Origin: Apostichopus japonicus
Taxonomy: Eukaryota; Echinodermata; Holothuroidea; Aspidochirotida; Stichopodidae
Length of the DNA stretch: 64,000 nt
Reading direction: 5' to 3'
Assembly: GCF_037975245.1 (NCBI RefSeq)
Contig: NC_092562.1
Coordinates: 26,646,554-26,710,553 of the forward strand
Shown: positions 1 through 50,466 of the stretch, piece by piece
How positions within the stretch are numbered: the first letter of the stretch is position 1
Layout of the letters: each line of letters opens with the position of its first letter
Translations under genes and position numbers: made by a program
Notes under the pieces: generated by a model
What the model was told of the DNA's origin: nothing
Databases searched by the model: none
Seen by the model: the letters and a program-made list of their open reading frames with translations, nothing else

Positions 1-1711
1 GGACAGTTTTGGAAATTCAAACACGACTCAATCGCCCGACGCTATAAACTGGGACGTTCTAACATGGCTAAGTTCATGTTTGATTTCCAATTCAGATTTT
101 TTTGTAAACAATTAAGAAGCATTGCATCTTATATGAGCGTCATCAAAACATAATTTTATTCATGAAAAGAGAGTACGGTGCGACGTGCCTGACTGTAAAT
201 AAAACTAGGCACGTTAAGATCTGCACCATAAGTTTTTTTTCTCTCTCTCTTTACAGCCTGATACAACACACGTAGTTAAATAAAGGAAGTTAAATAAAGC
301 ATTTGGGCTCGCGTATTTTAAATATTTGATTTGATTTGGAGGCTACGGTGGCTATATGGCTCCCTCTGCACCGTCCGATTCTTCGAAGGGTTAACATGAT
401 TTTTAACAAAAATGTTAAATTGTCAAAATAATGATGGAATAGGTGCTATCTTAAAAATCAAAATGCACCTGACAGTTTTGGGAATTTTTAGCGCAATCAT
501 GCTAGACAATTGACAAATTGACCACATGTGATCGGAGTTGTAGACTAAGAATAAATTTCCTTCTTTTACTCAAATAGTGCAAACACATCTACGATCCTTC
601 CTTTGTATACCTGATCGAAACCAAATATGATCTTAAAGATTACTAATTTATCTGAGGTGCATCAGTTTCCTTATTAGAGGGAGGGGACCCGAGCTATACC
701 GATGTGATCATTGTTTATTTAGCCGGTTTATTTTTGTAACTTACTTCTAGATCAAACAACTGTTATTTTTTTATGTATAAACTTTTCGTATAAAACAACG
801 TGTTGCTTAACGCACTGTCTCAATGCAGATTGTTTCTTCCTTGAAGCTATGTTATCGCCTGTATACGTCCAAAGTTCAATTGCTGATAACAGGACAATAT
901 GTTCCAAAAAGTAATGGAAGGATTTGACCTTTATCGGTATTTACATCTTGAGTTTAACGATATCATCGGACGAGACTAGGCTGTCGTATAGTGACAAGAT
1001 AAGTGATACTTACCACCATGATATGCAGCAACTCCGTATTACTAAACACTTGAAATAAATCAATTAAAAAAAAACACAATATAATCGTTAAAAGAAATAC
1101 GCAGTTTGTGGGTTTCAATGAAACGTTAGATAAAAAGAGAGATATGGCCCGGGGAGGGGATAGGATGCTGTTGCATGGGCATAATTTCTATACCCCCATG
1201 ACAGCCTGAGGTGTGTCTCACATAAGCTTTTAAAACATGGAATATGATAAACCTTTGTTTACTTTGTTAAGCTGAATGTGAACTAGCTACAATTCAATAA
1301 AGTTGTCACTTGATGGAAAAAGGAAAGGACGAACTAACTTGACAGATTTACAACTCAGCTGTACTTACTTATGCATCAGAAACGTGTACTTGTCCTGTAA
1401 TGTCATTTATATTGTAATGATAAATTCTAGAAAACAAATCGTTGATGAGGATACCGATAACAACATATAAGTCGATGAAAGCATATATTCTTATCAATCA
1501 TTAGTGGTTAATGAGGCGCTCTTTCTTTTTAAATACACTAGTCTCTTTGTAGTATCAATCATCACAATGATGTTTAATTATTCTATATTATAGTTAAGTT
1601 TAGATTTATGATTCTAAGTTAAGTGTGTACTATACGTTTGTCACATTTGAAATTCGAGTTTGATTGCTACCATACAATCCAAAAATAATCAAATTTAACT
1701 TTCGATATGAA

Positions 1712-1763
<52 letters not shown>

Positions 1764-1784
1764 TAGATAGATAGATATATATAA
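1..1784. other. No gene seen; upstream DNA
   Basis: AT-rich sequence without a convincing open frame, RNA gene or repeat until the SINE at about 1785. A short (TA)n plus (AGAT)n tract runs from 1714 to 1783. Confidence 0.5.
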
Positions 1785-1915
1785 ATTGTTTTTATTGAAA
1801 TTTTAGTGAGTTGAACAATCAAGAACAGTGAAAAAACTGCCAGCCTCCACCGGGTTTCGAACCCGTCCTCCCGCTTTATATGTGGACACCCTAACCACTA
1901 GACTATGGACGCTCA
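1785..1915 (-). mobile_element. tRNA-derived SINE (copy A)
   Basis: On the minus strand it has a Pol III box A (GTCTAGTGGTTAGGGTGTCC, complement of 1884-1903) and a box B (GGTTTCGAACC region at 1852-1864, read on - as GGTTCGAAACC). A tail follows with TTTTTTCACTGTTCTTGATT, which runs into (TA)n. The tRNA part resembles Glu/Asp-type tRNAs but the stems are imperfect, so it is a SINE rather than a tRNA gene. Confidence 0.75.
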
Positions 1916-1960
1916 TTGTTTGTCCAGAGGTACACAACCGTTGAAGGAATGTCGTAGTTT

Positions 1961-1996
1961 CACTGTAGGCGTTTGTCACCTGTATCGAACAATACT
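1961..1996. repeat. 36-bp perfect inverted repeat, left arm
   Basis: CACTGTAGGCGTTTGTCACC and the following 16 bases are the exact reverse complement of 2343-2378. The arms bracket SINE copy B and its TA tract. Confidence 0.85.
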
Positions 1997-2024
1997 AGTT
2001 CTGTTTTGGTGACATGCTAGCCTT

Positions 2025-2116
2025 GCCTTTGAGCGGGAGGCCTGGGTTCAAATCCCGGTGGAGGCTGGGCGTTTTTTCACTGTTCTTGATTTTCCAACTC
2101 ACTACAATTTCAATTA
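2025..2116 (+). mobile_element. tRNA-derived SINE (copy B, 5'-truncated)
   Basis: Opposite orientation to copy A but the same family: GAGCGGGAGG, box B GGTTCAAATCC (2045-2055), CGGTGGAGGCTGG, and the same TTTTTTCACTGTTCTTGATT tail followed by (TA)n. The box A half is missing. Confidence 0.7.
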
Positions 2117-2130
2117 TATATATATATATG

Positions 2131-2221
<91 letters not shown>

Positions 2222-2224
2222 ATT
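2117..2224. repeat. (TA)n microsatellite
   Basis: About 100 bp of TA, interrupted near both ends, continuing directly from the tail of SINE copy B. Confidence 0.95.
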
Positions 2225-2342
2225 TATATTCATTTGCCTTTGTCGTTTACCTCCATTTCATTAACATAAAGTCTGTTCAAAGTATTTCTTTCGAGATCCG
2301 GCTTCGAGTTGGTTAGCATCATGTTTGATCTCTAGAGTAAGT

Positions 2343-2378
2343 AGTATTGTTCGATACAGGTGACAAACGCCTACAGTG
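2343..2378. repeat. 36-bp perfect inverted repeat, right arm
   Basis: Exact reverse complement of 1961-1996. Probably a second copy of the 5' flank of the same SINE unit. Confidence 0.85.
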
Positions 2379-2399
2379 GAATTAATAAATTATATATAT

Positions 2400-2469
2400 A
2401 TATATCACGTTTAAAGAAAAACAAAATCTTACCGAAATATAAAGAAGAGAGACAAATTTTTAATTAAAA

Positions 2470-2506
<37 letters not shown>

Positions 2507-5500
2507 ATGCTACAGCTCTCCTCAATTAAGTTAAAACGTGGGCCGTTATATAGCAAAGGTCAAAGGTCTGAAACTTGCAATATTGGACACTACGGTATTT
2601 AACTCGGGAAATTCCCTGTGTCACACTAATTGCTTCAACTGTTAAATATTTGCAAACGTTATAAAGTTTATTTTAAGTAAACTACGTCGTAATGCACTTT
2701 ATCAAGGTGACCTGTTACGTATAAACTGCAGTTACCTTGTCATGGAGTTTCCTCTCAGGAGAACTGGTCCACCGTCGAAAACAATTCAACACTAATTGGT
2801 TGTCATATGAGACTAGTGCAATGCAGCACACTGGCGTTGACAGGTTGAGAGGAGGTGGCGTGTACGCTGTCATACCACCACCTCTACCATTGTCGTGGAA
2901 AAACGTTCCAGTGCATGGATTCTATAATCAGTCGAGGAAAATGCACAGTTTGGGCAAATTTAGAGGCCTATGGCACTTTAATTCTCTTCATAACCCTCTC
3001 CCCTTCTTCCTGGCTGTCCTCTTACGTACCAAAGCTTCATCATCAAACCAAATTTTCAATAATCATTTTCACTCTCTATTTCCAAGAATCATAAACTTTC
3101 ATGTGACAGAGGGGAAATACATGTCTATGGTATTAATTCCTATGCTCATTGGAGGGGGGCGGGGGGAGGGGACCTTTGGGGACTTAGTCTGCAGTACTCT
3201 CAGACAGTTCTATTCTAGCTGTTTTAGCTTTATCACAAAAATGTCACCGAAAAAAATCAGTTTCATTTGGATGATGCCCATGCCCCATCCTGCAAGTTGT
3301 AGCATTTTGTTAACGTAATATCACCCAAACATGGGAAATAAAGACATGTTGGGTAGTGTGTCCGTTTTGTTTCAATGCAGCCAACTTTGGGAAGGAAGGA
3401 AGGTGTAAAGGGTAGCATAATTATTCCCTCACGCACCTGCTTTCCTGCCCTTAGAGCCACCGTTAGCAGTCAATTCACAGCACTACCGACTTGTTACTTC
3501 CTCATTCTGACGTTGGACATACAAAGGTGTACGGTCTACTGATAATGGGAGAGAGCACTAATAACCTCCAAGCACAAGAAAAGAACAGATAAAAATCAAA
3601 CAAACTAATATTGCGTAACGTGCAGCGTTGTAAGCTTAATGAGTAGTTACTCTTGAACAAAGTCCAGTCTTTATACGGTGTATCTTGACCTGTGTAGCGA
3701 CGGGACAGATTTTACATGATACCACCCTGGACAGGAGCGGCGAAGCTGAGTTACCTTATCGAACTGATTTTAATCTTTCTTATGATCCGTTTAAATGAGA
3801 ACTGTTTGAATATGTAGAATATTTTAATCACACCAGATAAGGCTGCGTTCGGGCAAATGTACGCGGTGCTGCCCCCCCCCCCCGGGCTAAATTTAATTTA
3901 AAAAAATGGGGTGAAATGGTGTAGGATATTCTGAGGCAAAGTAGACTATAAATTAGATCAACAGACGAAGGCCTGCTAATATGTTTTTTTTTTTTTTGGG
4001 GGGGGGGGGGTTGAAGAAGGGGATGTCATGTCGTGTTATTATAGCGCAGATTCTACACATCCCCTTAGTTAAAAGATATCAGCTCGATACGTGTTTGGTA
4101 GGTTACAGTTAACTGGAATGTTCACACAGTCGCACAAATGACAGCTCTCATACACAAGCGGACTAAGGTTCATCGCATCAACCAAGCTTCAAGAGTTAAT
4201 TCACGTTCCTCCACATTCCCTTGCCCTGCACCATTCGGACGAACGAGCTCGTTACAATAACATAATAAAAATTACACAGTTACTCCAATGAGAATCTGAA
4301 CGTGCATTAGATGAATACAGCTCTTCAGCCTACTTTGTGTATTTATTTCTTTCAAACCACCAGGATCATAGTTCACAGAGTTTCAAATAAACATCACTAC
4401 TATGAAAGATCCCAACAAGAAATCCAATGATGGCATGGGAAAATAAACGAGGGAGAATACAACGATGTTGAGAACATCTAGATTACCCAATCTGATCTGG
4501 ACAAACACCTTGATATGAGATCAAAGTCTTTTGATGTCAGCTAGCTCAAATGTGAAACGGACGGAAATGTAACATTGACAGATCACTACTTCGTTGAGAA
4601 GGTATCATTTTGATAATTAATGTATTGATTATTTTGAAGGTCAAAATTCATTAAAGCGTCAACAGAATATGCACAACTCATTAAAACAAACCTGTTCATG
4701 ACATCTTACTGGCTAAAACAATGTTGCGATGAGGTCGTCCATCAAACCTCAATACAGTTTCGCAATCTGGTTAAAATATATTACAAAACCAGCTCTGCCG
4801 TTAAAGTAGTCAAGAACACAACGTAGCGGTTAAAGCAACCTTTAGATTTTCCAAATTTATTTCAAACTTTTATCGTTGTTCATTTCAATACAATAAAACG
4901 TAAATTTATCTTTATATTTCCAAAGCAAATGTTAACAAATTTCTAACATTGTCAACAACTATGCCTCCTAAGCAGGAGCCTAATATAAAGGGGGAAATGA
5001 GAAGGGAGGAAAGAAAATAACAACTTTATTCCGCGTATATCCTATTTTTGCGAAGACAAAAAAAATATATTACATGCACAAAACAAATTTCTCAAATAAA
5101 TGCTGCCTAATTTAAGTTCATCGTTTTCATTTAGTATGAAATTTATCATTATGATATGTTGTGACAAATGTAACTTTTTGTCGCCGTTCAACGATTAAAC
5201 ATGTGGTACAGAATGGGATAGCAGTGACGTAAAAAATCGTCAAAGTGGTGTCCCTCCTAAGCTTCCGTACACGGTCGGTTATAGGTAATTCGATATTAAT
5301 CTACAAATCACACCGCAAGCACTAAATTGTGTACACTTTACATAGAAGACAAGGGGAGAGCAGAATACCAGTTGCAGACAAATACACTATTGTACCGAGT
5401 GGTCTCCTGAAGAATTGTTTACAGTGACTAAGATTGTTCGCAACGGTACGTTTTTATATTATTTTCATAAGACTTTGGGCTACCATCTTAGTCATCTCCA

Positions 5501-6110
5501 TGGACAAACCTGAAATCATCCCAAAAGAAAAGAAATCAGTCAGCTTAAAATAAGTTCAGTATAGCATTGTGGTCTTACACTCAGCCTAAGGCACTGTATC
5601 CACTTAAAAATGCCTAACGTGGGTTACAACAGCGGTATGATGACAAATATCATTTAACGTATACTCTAGTCACGATCTCTCAAATTTTGCTCTTGATCAA
5701 AAGTTAGCTTAGCAAACCATTTATGTTTACGTTGTATGTAATTTGAGAATACTGTAAATTTAAACAGTCACATGATGTAACACACAGAGGACCAGTATAC
5801 TTAAAACGATCATTTTAATTCATGTTCGGCCAGAATATCCGCAGAAACATGGAACACTAAATTCCAACTTTTTTAAAGCATCTTTTGACCACACAATTTT
5901 CCATCGATTAGCAGCCCCTGTAATAATACGCCTGGAGAAAAAATGCTAACACAATATCCTTATTAGAACAATGACAGTAAACGTCAATCAAATGAGATAA
6001 TTCATCAATGTCTGCTTACATTAACATTGAGCAAAAAAGATTTATATGTAAGATTCTATTATTTTACCTTTTCTTTCAGTGTGCACATGTATGTATTGGT
6101 CTAAGGAAAG
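2400..6110. other. No gene seen; upstream of gene 1
   Basis: Contains a TA tract (2471-2502) and homopolymer runs (C near 3873, T/G near 3985-4010). A 193-codon open frame at 2737-3318 has no recognisable motif, and I judge it chance. No clear TATA box for gene 1 was found. Confidence 0.5.
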
Positions 6111-43008
<36,898 letters not shown>

Positions 43009-43092
43009 TAACAAAACACAAATATGTATGTTTTAGAAAACCGCAAAATAATACGCAGGTCACTTATAATGCTCAGTGATAGTTTGTCTTTA

Positions 43093-43098
43093 ATAAAT
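43093..43098 (+). promoter_or_regulatory. Polyadenylation signal AATAAA, gene 1
   Basis: First canonical AATAAA after the stop codon, 85 nt downstream. Others may be used. Confidence 0.55.
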
Positions 43099-43384
43099 GC
43101 TTCAATCATTGCAAGATATTAACAAAATTTGTATTACATAACTATGAATATCACTGCTTTAAGCAAATGACATGAATGATATGTGTGTTAAGAACAAAAC
43201 TTGATGTAATAGAACTACAATAATAGATGACAACGTGTATGTATAACAATAATTCAATGTTCTTTGTCTGAATATAATTCAGTACAGAGCCGTAGCCTGG
43301 GTAAAATCCCTAGCGGGCAGAGGAGAGACATCACGTATCGTTTAAATGTCACGTACTGATGATTTTGATGTGCGTATATACCAG

Positions 43385-43565
43385 GGCCTTTTTAAAAGAA
43401 AAATGGGGGAGGGGGGCATTCCAAGAAAGGGACCAAATTGACACTATCTAAGCGGACCGCCAACATCGGTTGGCGTATCATAGCAAGGAAATATTTGCCT
43501 AAAATTGCCTCCCAGTTTGCCGGTAATGGCACTTACCAGGACTTGTAAGTTGCATCTCAACGTTC
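43385..43565 (-). repeat. Interspersed repeat, copy 1
   Basis: The minus strand shares AGATGCAACTTACAAG, AAGTGCCATT and the following GGAGGCAATTTTAGGC with 54416-54475 on the plus strand. Unclassified family. Confidence 0.65.
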
Positions 43566-46500
43566 TTTATTTTGAGATCTCGTTTTAGTAATTTACACTT
43601 CTAAAGAACTTGTAAATAAGACAAAACAAATATTCCTTCGGTAAATGGGACTTAAAGTTACTTTATAAACTCTGCTTCATTCATTGTATAACACAGGTAA
43701 TTGTATATATAAAAGCACTCGTACCTTTCATCTTGAAGTTGCACACTAATGAGTTATGAAATCATAAGAAATGCTATAAACATATCGCTCAAAGTAACTG
43801 AAAGAGCGCATAATGTCCAGGCGTTCACATTACCGTAAGCTTACTTTTATTTCGGAAATGGTAATCTCAGGGGGCATCTTCGTCCTACATATCCGCCCGC
43901 AGGCTGCGGCCATGGCATAACGTTTTTTTGTGGCAGAAAAGGTGACATTTGCCTACATAAACCAATCTGTTACTTTAAAAAATCTGTTACAAATCTGTTA
44001 CTTAACTTTAAATTTTTTCCTCTTCGTACTCAGAATATTACGAAAATCACAGAAACCTTCGAAAAAGTTACATCAATATTTTTTTCTTGAGTTGTTGTTA
44101 TACCGTTTTTCAGATGTTTTATTTTCACTTTCACATTTAGTTAGTTATAACAGTTAAATAATAGGGATATTCATATATCTAAAACATTGAAAGTTGTACT
44201 CTTTATCCAGATGTCATGAAATACGTTTTTAAATCAATCTTTGTAAGAAAGACAACGTAATTGCTACTTAAACATTTTGACCACGTTACAACTTTTAATA
44301 ACTTTCTAAACGTACTTGATAAAGCGCAGAAATAAAAATTCAAAGAGTGCTTATTTTCGCATAGTTAGATACAACAGAACAATGTAACGCTTTGAAAAGG
44401 TGAATATTATATCGTTTTTTTTTTTAACACACTGGATTTACATATTTTTAGGGTATTTAAAGAGACATCGTATATTTTGCTCTTCAAACAATACTTCACA
44501 TTATAAGTCTGGGTTAACCTCAGGTGAAACAATTCCGCTACATATACAGATCACAATCTTCAGTGATAAGCTATTTTTATGTGAGAAATTGCAATTTTAT
44601 GTTTAGATCTTCTAGTATCTTCTTGTCAATTGTTATACCACCTATACATGTATTTTCTCTTCTCATTTTTACGTAAATCAGGAAAGGGAAACAACGGATG
44701 ATCTGTATCAGACAGAAAATTAAACAACAAAAATAAATAACTATTCTAACTGTTTATGTTTAACTGTTTATGTTTTATCTGTTTTGCTTTCCTTATCATG
44801 ATGGTCCGTATTTATTATTCTTTTTCGTTTAAACTTTCGCATAGTAGAGGGTTATTTGGTTAGCCGGGGCTAAACTTGCCCAAGGAGTTACAAGATCTAT
44901 AAAACATAAAGTAGTTGAAAGTATGACACTAAACGAGCAGTATTTGAAACATAAGGAAAACGTAAAGAATACAAAATAAAAACATACAAAAATGGACATC
45001 AAAAAGTAAGAAACAAATATAACCATTAAACAAGCGGTATATACAGAGGGAAAAGCAAACTGTCCGTATTTATCTATCTGTATTATCGAAAACACGAAGA
45101 AAATGAAGAAATGTTTTGTTGTATAATTGACATTTAAAAATGATTTCTTTCAGTTTTTTAAATAATTTCTATCATCCAAGAAAAACAATACTAGCGAAAC
45201 GTTCTTGGCCTTTTGTCTGATTACCCTAAATTAAGCAACGACGTATAGCATCGATGATGTGATTCGACGATCTTTCATAACATTCAAGCTTATTTATGTT
45301 GCCACTAAAAGGAGAATTTGCAGCTCTGATAAAAGCAACCTCTAAGGTTTGTGTGGAGTTTTAATGTCGATCATTTTCCTCCGTCAGTAAATATTTATTT
45401 ACAGTAAACCAGTTCTAAATTTGCAAAAAAATAAATATAGTAGTTCTGAATATAATAATAACTGTCAGAGAGCTTCAAGATAACTTTATCTCATCGTTGC
45501 ATCAGAATTCTTTTCACCTTTTGGAGTGATATTTCTTTATTGAAGTGAAAACAAGTGTATACTTTTCTTTCAAAATACTGTGCTTAAATGCAAACTTGAA
45601 AACATAATTTCCACACGAGAAGAGCATAGAACCGTTTATATTTACAACTTGAAGTCAGTTTCAACTTGGTTGCCAAGATATCAATGTGTAAATAAACGAT
45701 CAGGAACTAAAAGACATTTCTGGTAGCTGAAATAATGGCTTACTCAGCCAACTTGCTGCAGAATTTTCTGAATCTTTAGGCACAAACGGCGCCCTCATAG
45801 CATTTTGTATCGCAACGATAAATATTGTTTTTAATTTTGTTCCATTATGTTAGCCATCTGACAATGGCAGAGTGAATCATGTCATCAGGGCACTGAAAAT
45901 TTTATTGCTTTAATTTGTCACTTTTTTATCCACACTTTATCCTCCTCCTGTGATCAAACTTCTCGAGTAGTTGAAAGATTATCCAGTTACAATAAGCTGT
46001 ATTCATATAATCAACCATTTCTCGAGATAATATATCCTTTATAGTTAAAGAGTGACACAACCTCAAACTTCCCTGTCAATTTTTTGACACGCACGTATAC
46101 GTACAAAAGGTTCATAGTGTGTATATTGTAGTGCATTACGTTATATCCACAACATGTCTAGTCTCGCTTTAGTCTGCGTAGCCATGCATGCAAATGTTTC
46201 ACAAATTATCACTTCCTGGTTTTCATGCGATGACTCAACATATGTCTATTGTAGATTAGTAACTAGCCTATAGGTATAAATATACATTTTAGTATATTTT
46301 TCGTTTTAAATAAGCATTAAAAAAACCCCGAAAAACTTAGACTTTGGTTATGTGATTTTGTTGATAACTATTGGATATCAATTAACGATTGGTCTAATTC
46401 TTCCACGAGTGAATATATTACATAAACCCTAAACACTTTTCCAAAAAAAGCGGGGATTTTATCCTTCCCCTCCTTCTCCCTTGCGCACACCGATGTCGTT

Positions 46501-49235
46501 TAATTTTAAAACAACAATTCTCACATTTAAATAAGCCGCCCCAGAAGGCTATGTTTCATAGATATTGTGACGGGGTCATGTATATATATTACACAACAAG
46601 TACCGGTACAAGTTAAGACGTGAACTGTTAAATGTCTTTCTGCTCTTTATTACTCCTCTCTCTTTGCGTCCCCCCTATTAACTCCCCTTTCTCAACTGCA
46701 AAACCAATACAACGCAAATGTACATAAAGGTAAAGAATGTAACACAATATTGTGGGTACAAAAGGGTACAAACGCTGTTCAAGACTAAAAATAGGGGACA
46801 CTCTCCATGCATGATTAAATATAATAGGCATCCGAGGTGCAGGAATTTACTTATGCAAATACATCTTGTTCCCTTTGGACATGCGCAGTTACCTTTGGAC
46901 ATGCGTAGTTGGCTGGAGAGCGCCCCCTGTTTTACGAATGGAAGAAATATATTACCAACAAGCAATATTAGACAGGGTAACCGGCTGTGACAATATCGTT
47001 GAAAATGTAACTATCATGGACAGATACAAGGATGTTTGAGATGCGTTTTGCCAGTTTTTTTAAAAAAAAAAACCTTCAAAACACGGGCCTCGTTTTCTGT
47101 CCGTTGCATATTTTATGATTGTTAAGGAAGCGAAAGAAACCGAAATTTTTTGGTTGAATGTGACTGCCACGGGCAACCATGAACACAAATTCTTGTCATT
47201 TTTTATGTATAAGTTAACACCATTTGACAATAACCAGGCTATTGTGTGCTGTTGACAGTGTTTTATGGCTGTTACTACATCACTTGTAAAGTATTACCAA
47301 ACAGTGCAATATTTACATGTACTCTAATAACTCAATGGCGCTGCTGTCCTATGAAACTCCCTATATAGTGACGTCGTACTTTGGAATGTAAGGATAACGT
47401 CAGAGCTTTACAGACACTTTAGTGATCAAGAGCTTAGAAAAAGTCATGTTTTGTCATATTTTGTAATATTTTAATATTTTAATTTTTAATTTTGTGAGCA
47501 TAAGATTGCAGTTATTGTGAAAGTTTGGGCTTCTGGTAACGATACAAACGTTCCTAAATATGCCAAAAATAAGGAACTTAGCTAGGTCTTCCTCAACAAT
47601 CAACATAGCATACTAGTTAAAACAACATTTACAAATGGAGGATCAACGAGGGTCAGAGGGGCACGTGGCTTCCAGTTTTAATAAAATAGTCTTAAGATAT
47701 TTACCGTTTTGCACCTTTAGAATACCTTGATATAGCGGTAATTTCCATTGTTTTTGTTGTTGTATCGTTTTACAATGTGTGTTGTCGTTAAAGTGGTGTC
47801 CCTTCTACTCTACCGTACATTGACTCCACATAGAAAATACACCTACCGACAACTAATGTTTGCGCAATTTACACGAACACATGCCGGAAGAGACAGCAGA
47901 AGATCAATCATGTACATACCCAATGAATCATTTTACTGAAAGATTTTTGAACGATTTACATGACAGTGACTGGTTTCTTGCAGCGGTAAGTAATCTGCAT
48001 ATTGTGTGTGGTTCAGTCACCGGGAGGTGATTTAAAACTTTGGATAGGCCTGAATATGTTGGCCGAATTGCTTGCAATTAGTTGTTCTGCGCAGTTAATC
48101 AATGTTCACATGTAAAGCATTATTTTATTTTCATGATAAAATGGGATAGGCCACAAGCTTATGCTAAATAATCACCATACTCAAGGAAACTCAAGGACAA
48201 GGAAACACAATTAGCTTGAATTGGGATACATATTAGTAGCCCAGTCCTATCATAGGGTCTAATAAATTTAGATTTGTCGCCTTGCCTAGGGTCGTTAGGT
48301 ACAGTGTTGTTTTGAACTAGTCAGACGCAGACAACAGCAGTGGAATGATTCTATCTAACATTAGTGAGAAAACAAATGATATATTTCAGGAAGAAAATTT
48401 AGGTAGCCTATGCAAAACTGGCAATTTCTTTTTGATCAACTAGACGTAGTCCTAGCCTAATTGTCTAATCTAGTTACACATCAGTTCATTTTCATTTATT
48501 TTACTTAATTTCCTAATAAAGGATGGATATAAGTAAAACCACATTTATTATACGATTTGTGTTTTAATGGCTCACATGGATTTATCAGACAACTGCAGAC
48601 CTTTACAACATGTGGCATCAAGTTGTTGTAGTGTTTTTTGAAGATGTTTATTGTCATTGTTTTAAATTTGTACTGCTAATCTTATATAACGCAACATGAG
48701 ACCTGTACTGTTAGCTGTAGTAGGCTCTTTAAAAGCCTAACGTATTAACCTAACATGATTCCAGTGGAATATTAACTTTGTCAGTAATATTTTTATGAAT
48801 ATTTTGGGCAGCAAAACTACATTCAACACTGCTGTTAATATAATCAGCCAATTGGGTTAATTTGTCGTATTAATGCTCATTGCTACAGTCAATACTGTAC
48901 TCCCATATCATGCTTCAAGCACTTGTAATGACAGTATGAACTATTCCTATTTTTTTTTTCAAATTGAAACTTGGTGTTTATGCTGCTCCTACTGCTCATT
49001 TGTTAACTGTTGGTCAATACAAGGGCTTTAAAGACCAACTTTGGAGACTTTTCGATGAACATAAAATCCCACCATTTTGCATGTATGTAATCCTTAACTC
49101 ACTCCAATTACATTGCTGAAACTAACTTTACCAATTTCGGACGTTAAATACGTGAGAAATGGGAAGAAAAGTCAGCTTTTTATGAAACCTATTTCAGACA
49201 TTCCTGAAACTTTCCGAAGACATCAGGTGACCATG

Positions 49236-49243
49236 TGACGTCA
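49236..49243. promoter_or_regulatory. Perfect CRE-like palindrome TGACGTCA
   Basis: TGACGTCA stands about 115 bp upstream of the THAP-like frame. It could be a relic promoter element, or chance. Confidence 0.3.
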
Positions 49244-49342
49244 CTGTTTGTATACCTCACTCACAACAATACTTTTTGTGTGTTTGTAATCATGTATACT
49301 TGAGCTGCCTAAAACATCAACGATATTACTCCCTTTTTCCCC

Positions 49343-49575
49343 GAAATTCCACAATTCTGTGTTGTTGGAGGTTGCAGTTATACCTCATCCAACAAAAGCA
49401 TCAGCTTTTTTAGATTTCCGAGTAACAAAACCGACGTAAAACGCCGCAAACTTTGGATCAAATTTTTGAGATCCACGCGGAAAGATTTATCTCATGCCCA
49501 TGAGTCCACATGCATGACCCTGCCTCTGTGTATGCTGCAAATGTCTCATTCGGCGAAGTTTATATACTGTCGATA
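49343..49575 (+). pseudogene. THAP-type zinc-finger fragment
   Basis: Open frame reading EIPQFCVVGGCSYTSSN, then ISFFRFPSNKTDVKRRKLW, then IKFLRSTRKDLSHAHESTC. The CX4C, FFRFP and RR.LW positions match the start of a THAP DNA-binding domain. No in-frame ATG precedes it (stop at 49310), and the closing C..H is not recognisable. Probably a relic of a THAP gene or P-type transposon. Confidence 0.55.
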
Positions 49576-50172
49576 GCTGTGTCGGACCATAGCTCCATGG
49601 TTGGACATAGCTCCTCGTAAACAAGCTCTGGACGTCCTTACATGTAACATTATATCACGCAATTGACAGTATAATATTTACTGTAAGAGATGACCGTGTA
49701 TATACCGTGCCTATATGGTAGCATTTTTAGTACATGTAGTGAGTTGGCTCACAGCGTGTGTAAATAGTCATGTTAGGATTTCATCGCATTTATCTATTTC
49801 CTTTGTTGTATTCCAGTATCGTGAGTTCGTGATACATTGTGTTATATTGTCCGTTACGTTTATTCCGGCATCTGCATGGTTCAAGGAGTTGAATAAAAAC
49901 GGTTCTATGTAGCGATCGGACGTTTTATTTCGTTAGTGACTGTCTTGTGATTGTTGGATGTAACTGGTCAAGGCCTGTTTCAACTAGACCTAACTCTATG
50001 GAGTTACACAGAGTCACCGTAGTATTTCGCCCAGGATTGAACGAGAAACGTGGATTTGGATATTCACTGCTAAATTTTGTTTATTGAAAGGATACTTTTT
50101 CTGTGTTTGTACTTTTGGATATTAAAACGATTAACTTTACTATGTTCAGCTGAAGCTTAGTCATCCTATATG

Positions 50173-50466
50173 CTACCCTGGTCGATTCGGGTCAGCGTTT
50201 TCTCGTAGTTGTTCGAAATTATGTTTAGTGTCTTTTTGGTAATTTGTTGATAGTAACGTAAGCCATTTTCCGTCACATATCACGCATGAGGCATCTTTAA
50301 GATCTATTCTTCTTTTCAGTTTAGATATCTTGTGATCAAATTGTATTACGGAATCGCCAAGCTGCTTGCATGTTCTACAGTATATTGTACCGTATGGACC
50401 TATTGACGCTCCGCTATGTAAAAGATGCTTCCATTTGAGTGGAAATTTTGCTAATAAAATTACCAA
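50173..50466 (-). CDS. Unrecognised open frame with two CxxC pairs
   Basis: 97 codons with even codon use and no low-complexity sequence. It includes HSGASIGPYGTIYCRTCKQL and KDASCVICDGKWL, two CxxC pairs about 34 residues apart that could bind zinc. I do not recognise the family. It may be a terminal exon or a transposon fragment; the start codon is arbitrary. Confidence 0.3.
   Translation of the reverse strand: MVILLAKFPLKWKHLLHSGASIGPYGTIYCRTCKQLGDSVIQFDHKISKLKRRIDLKDASCVICDGKWLTLLSTNYQKDTKHNFEQLRENADPNRPG

Noticed and set aside
2014..2316. Open frames made of repeating Tyr-Ile (also 14012-14414, 22602-22944, 24534-24801, 29218-29412, 40734-41001)
   Set aside because: They are translations of (TA)n microsatellites on either strand, not proteins.
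2737..3318. 193-codon open frame upstream of gene 1
   Set aside because: No domain, motif or conserved context; composition fits chance.
46560..46995. Possible terminal inverted repeats (GATATTGT..AC)
   Set aside because: Only about 8 clean bases match and no target-site duplication was found.
47370..47390. CTATATAG followed by TGACGTCG, promoter-like
   Set aside because: No gene or open frame of substance follows within 2 kb.
49575..50100. Possible solo LTR (AATAAA at 49893 and a TGG-starting stretch after it)
   Set aside because: No second LTR, no TG..CA ends that I could pair, and no duplication.
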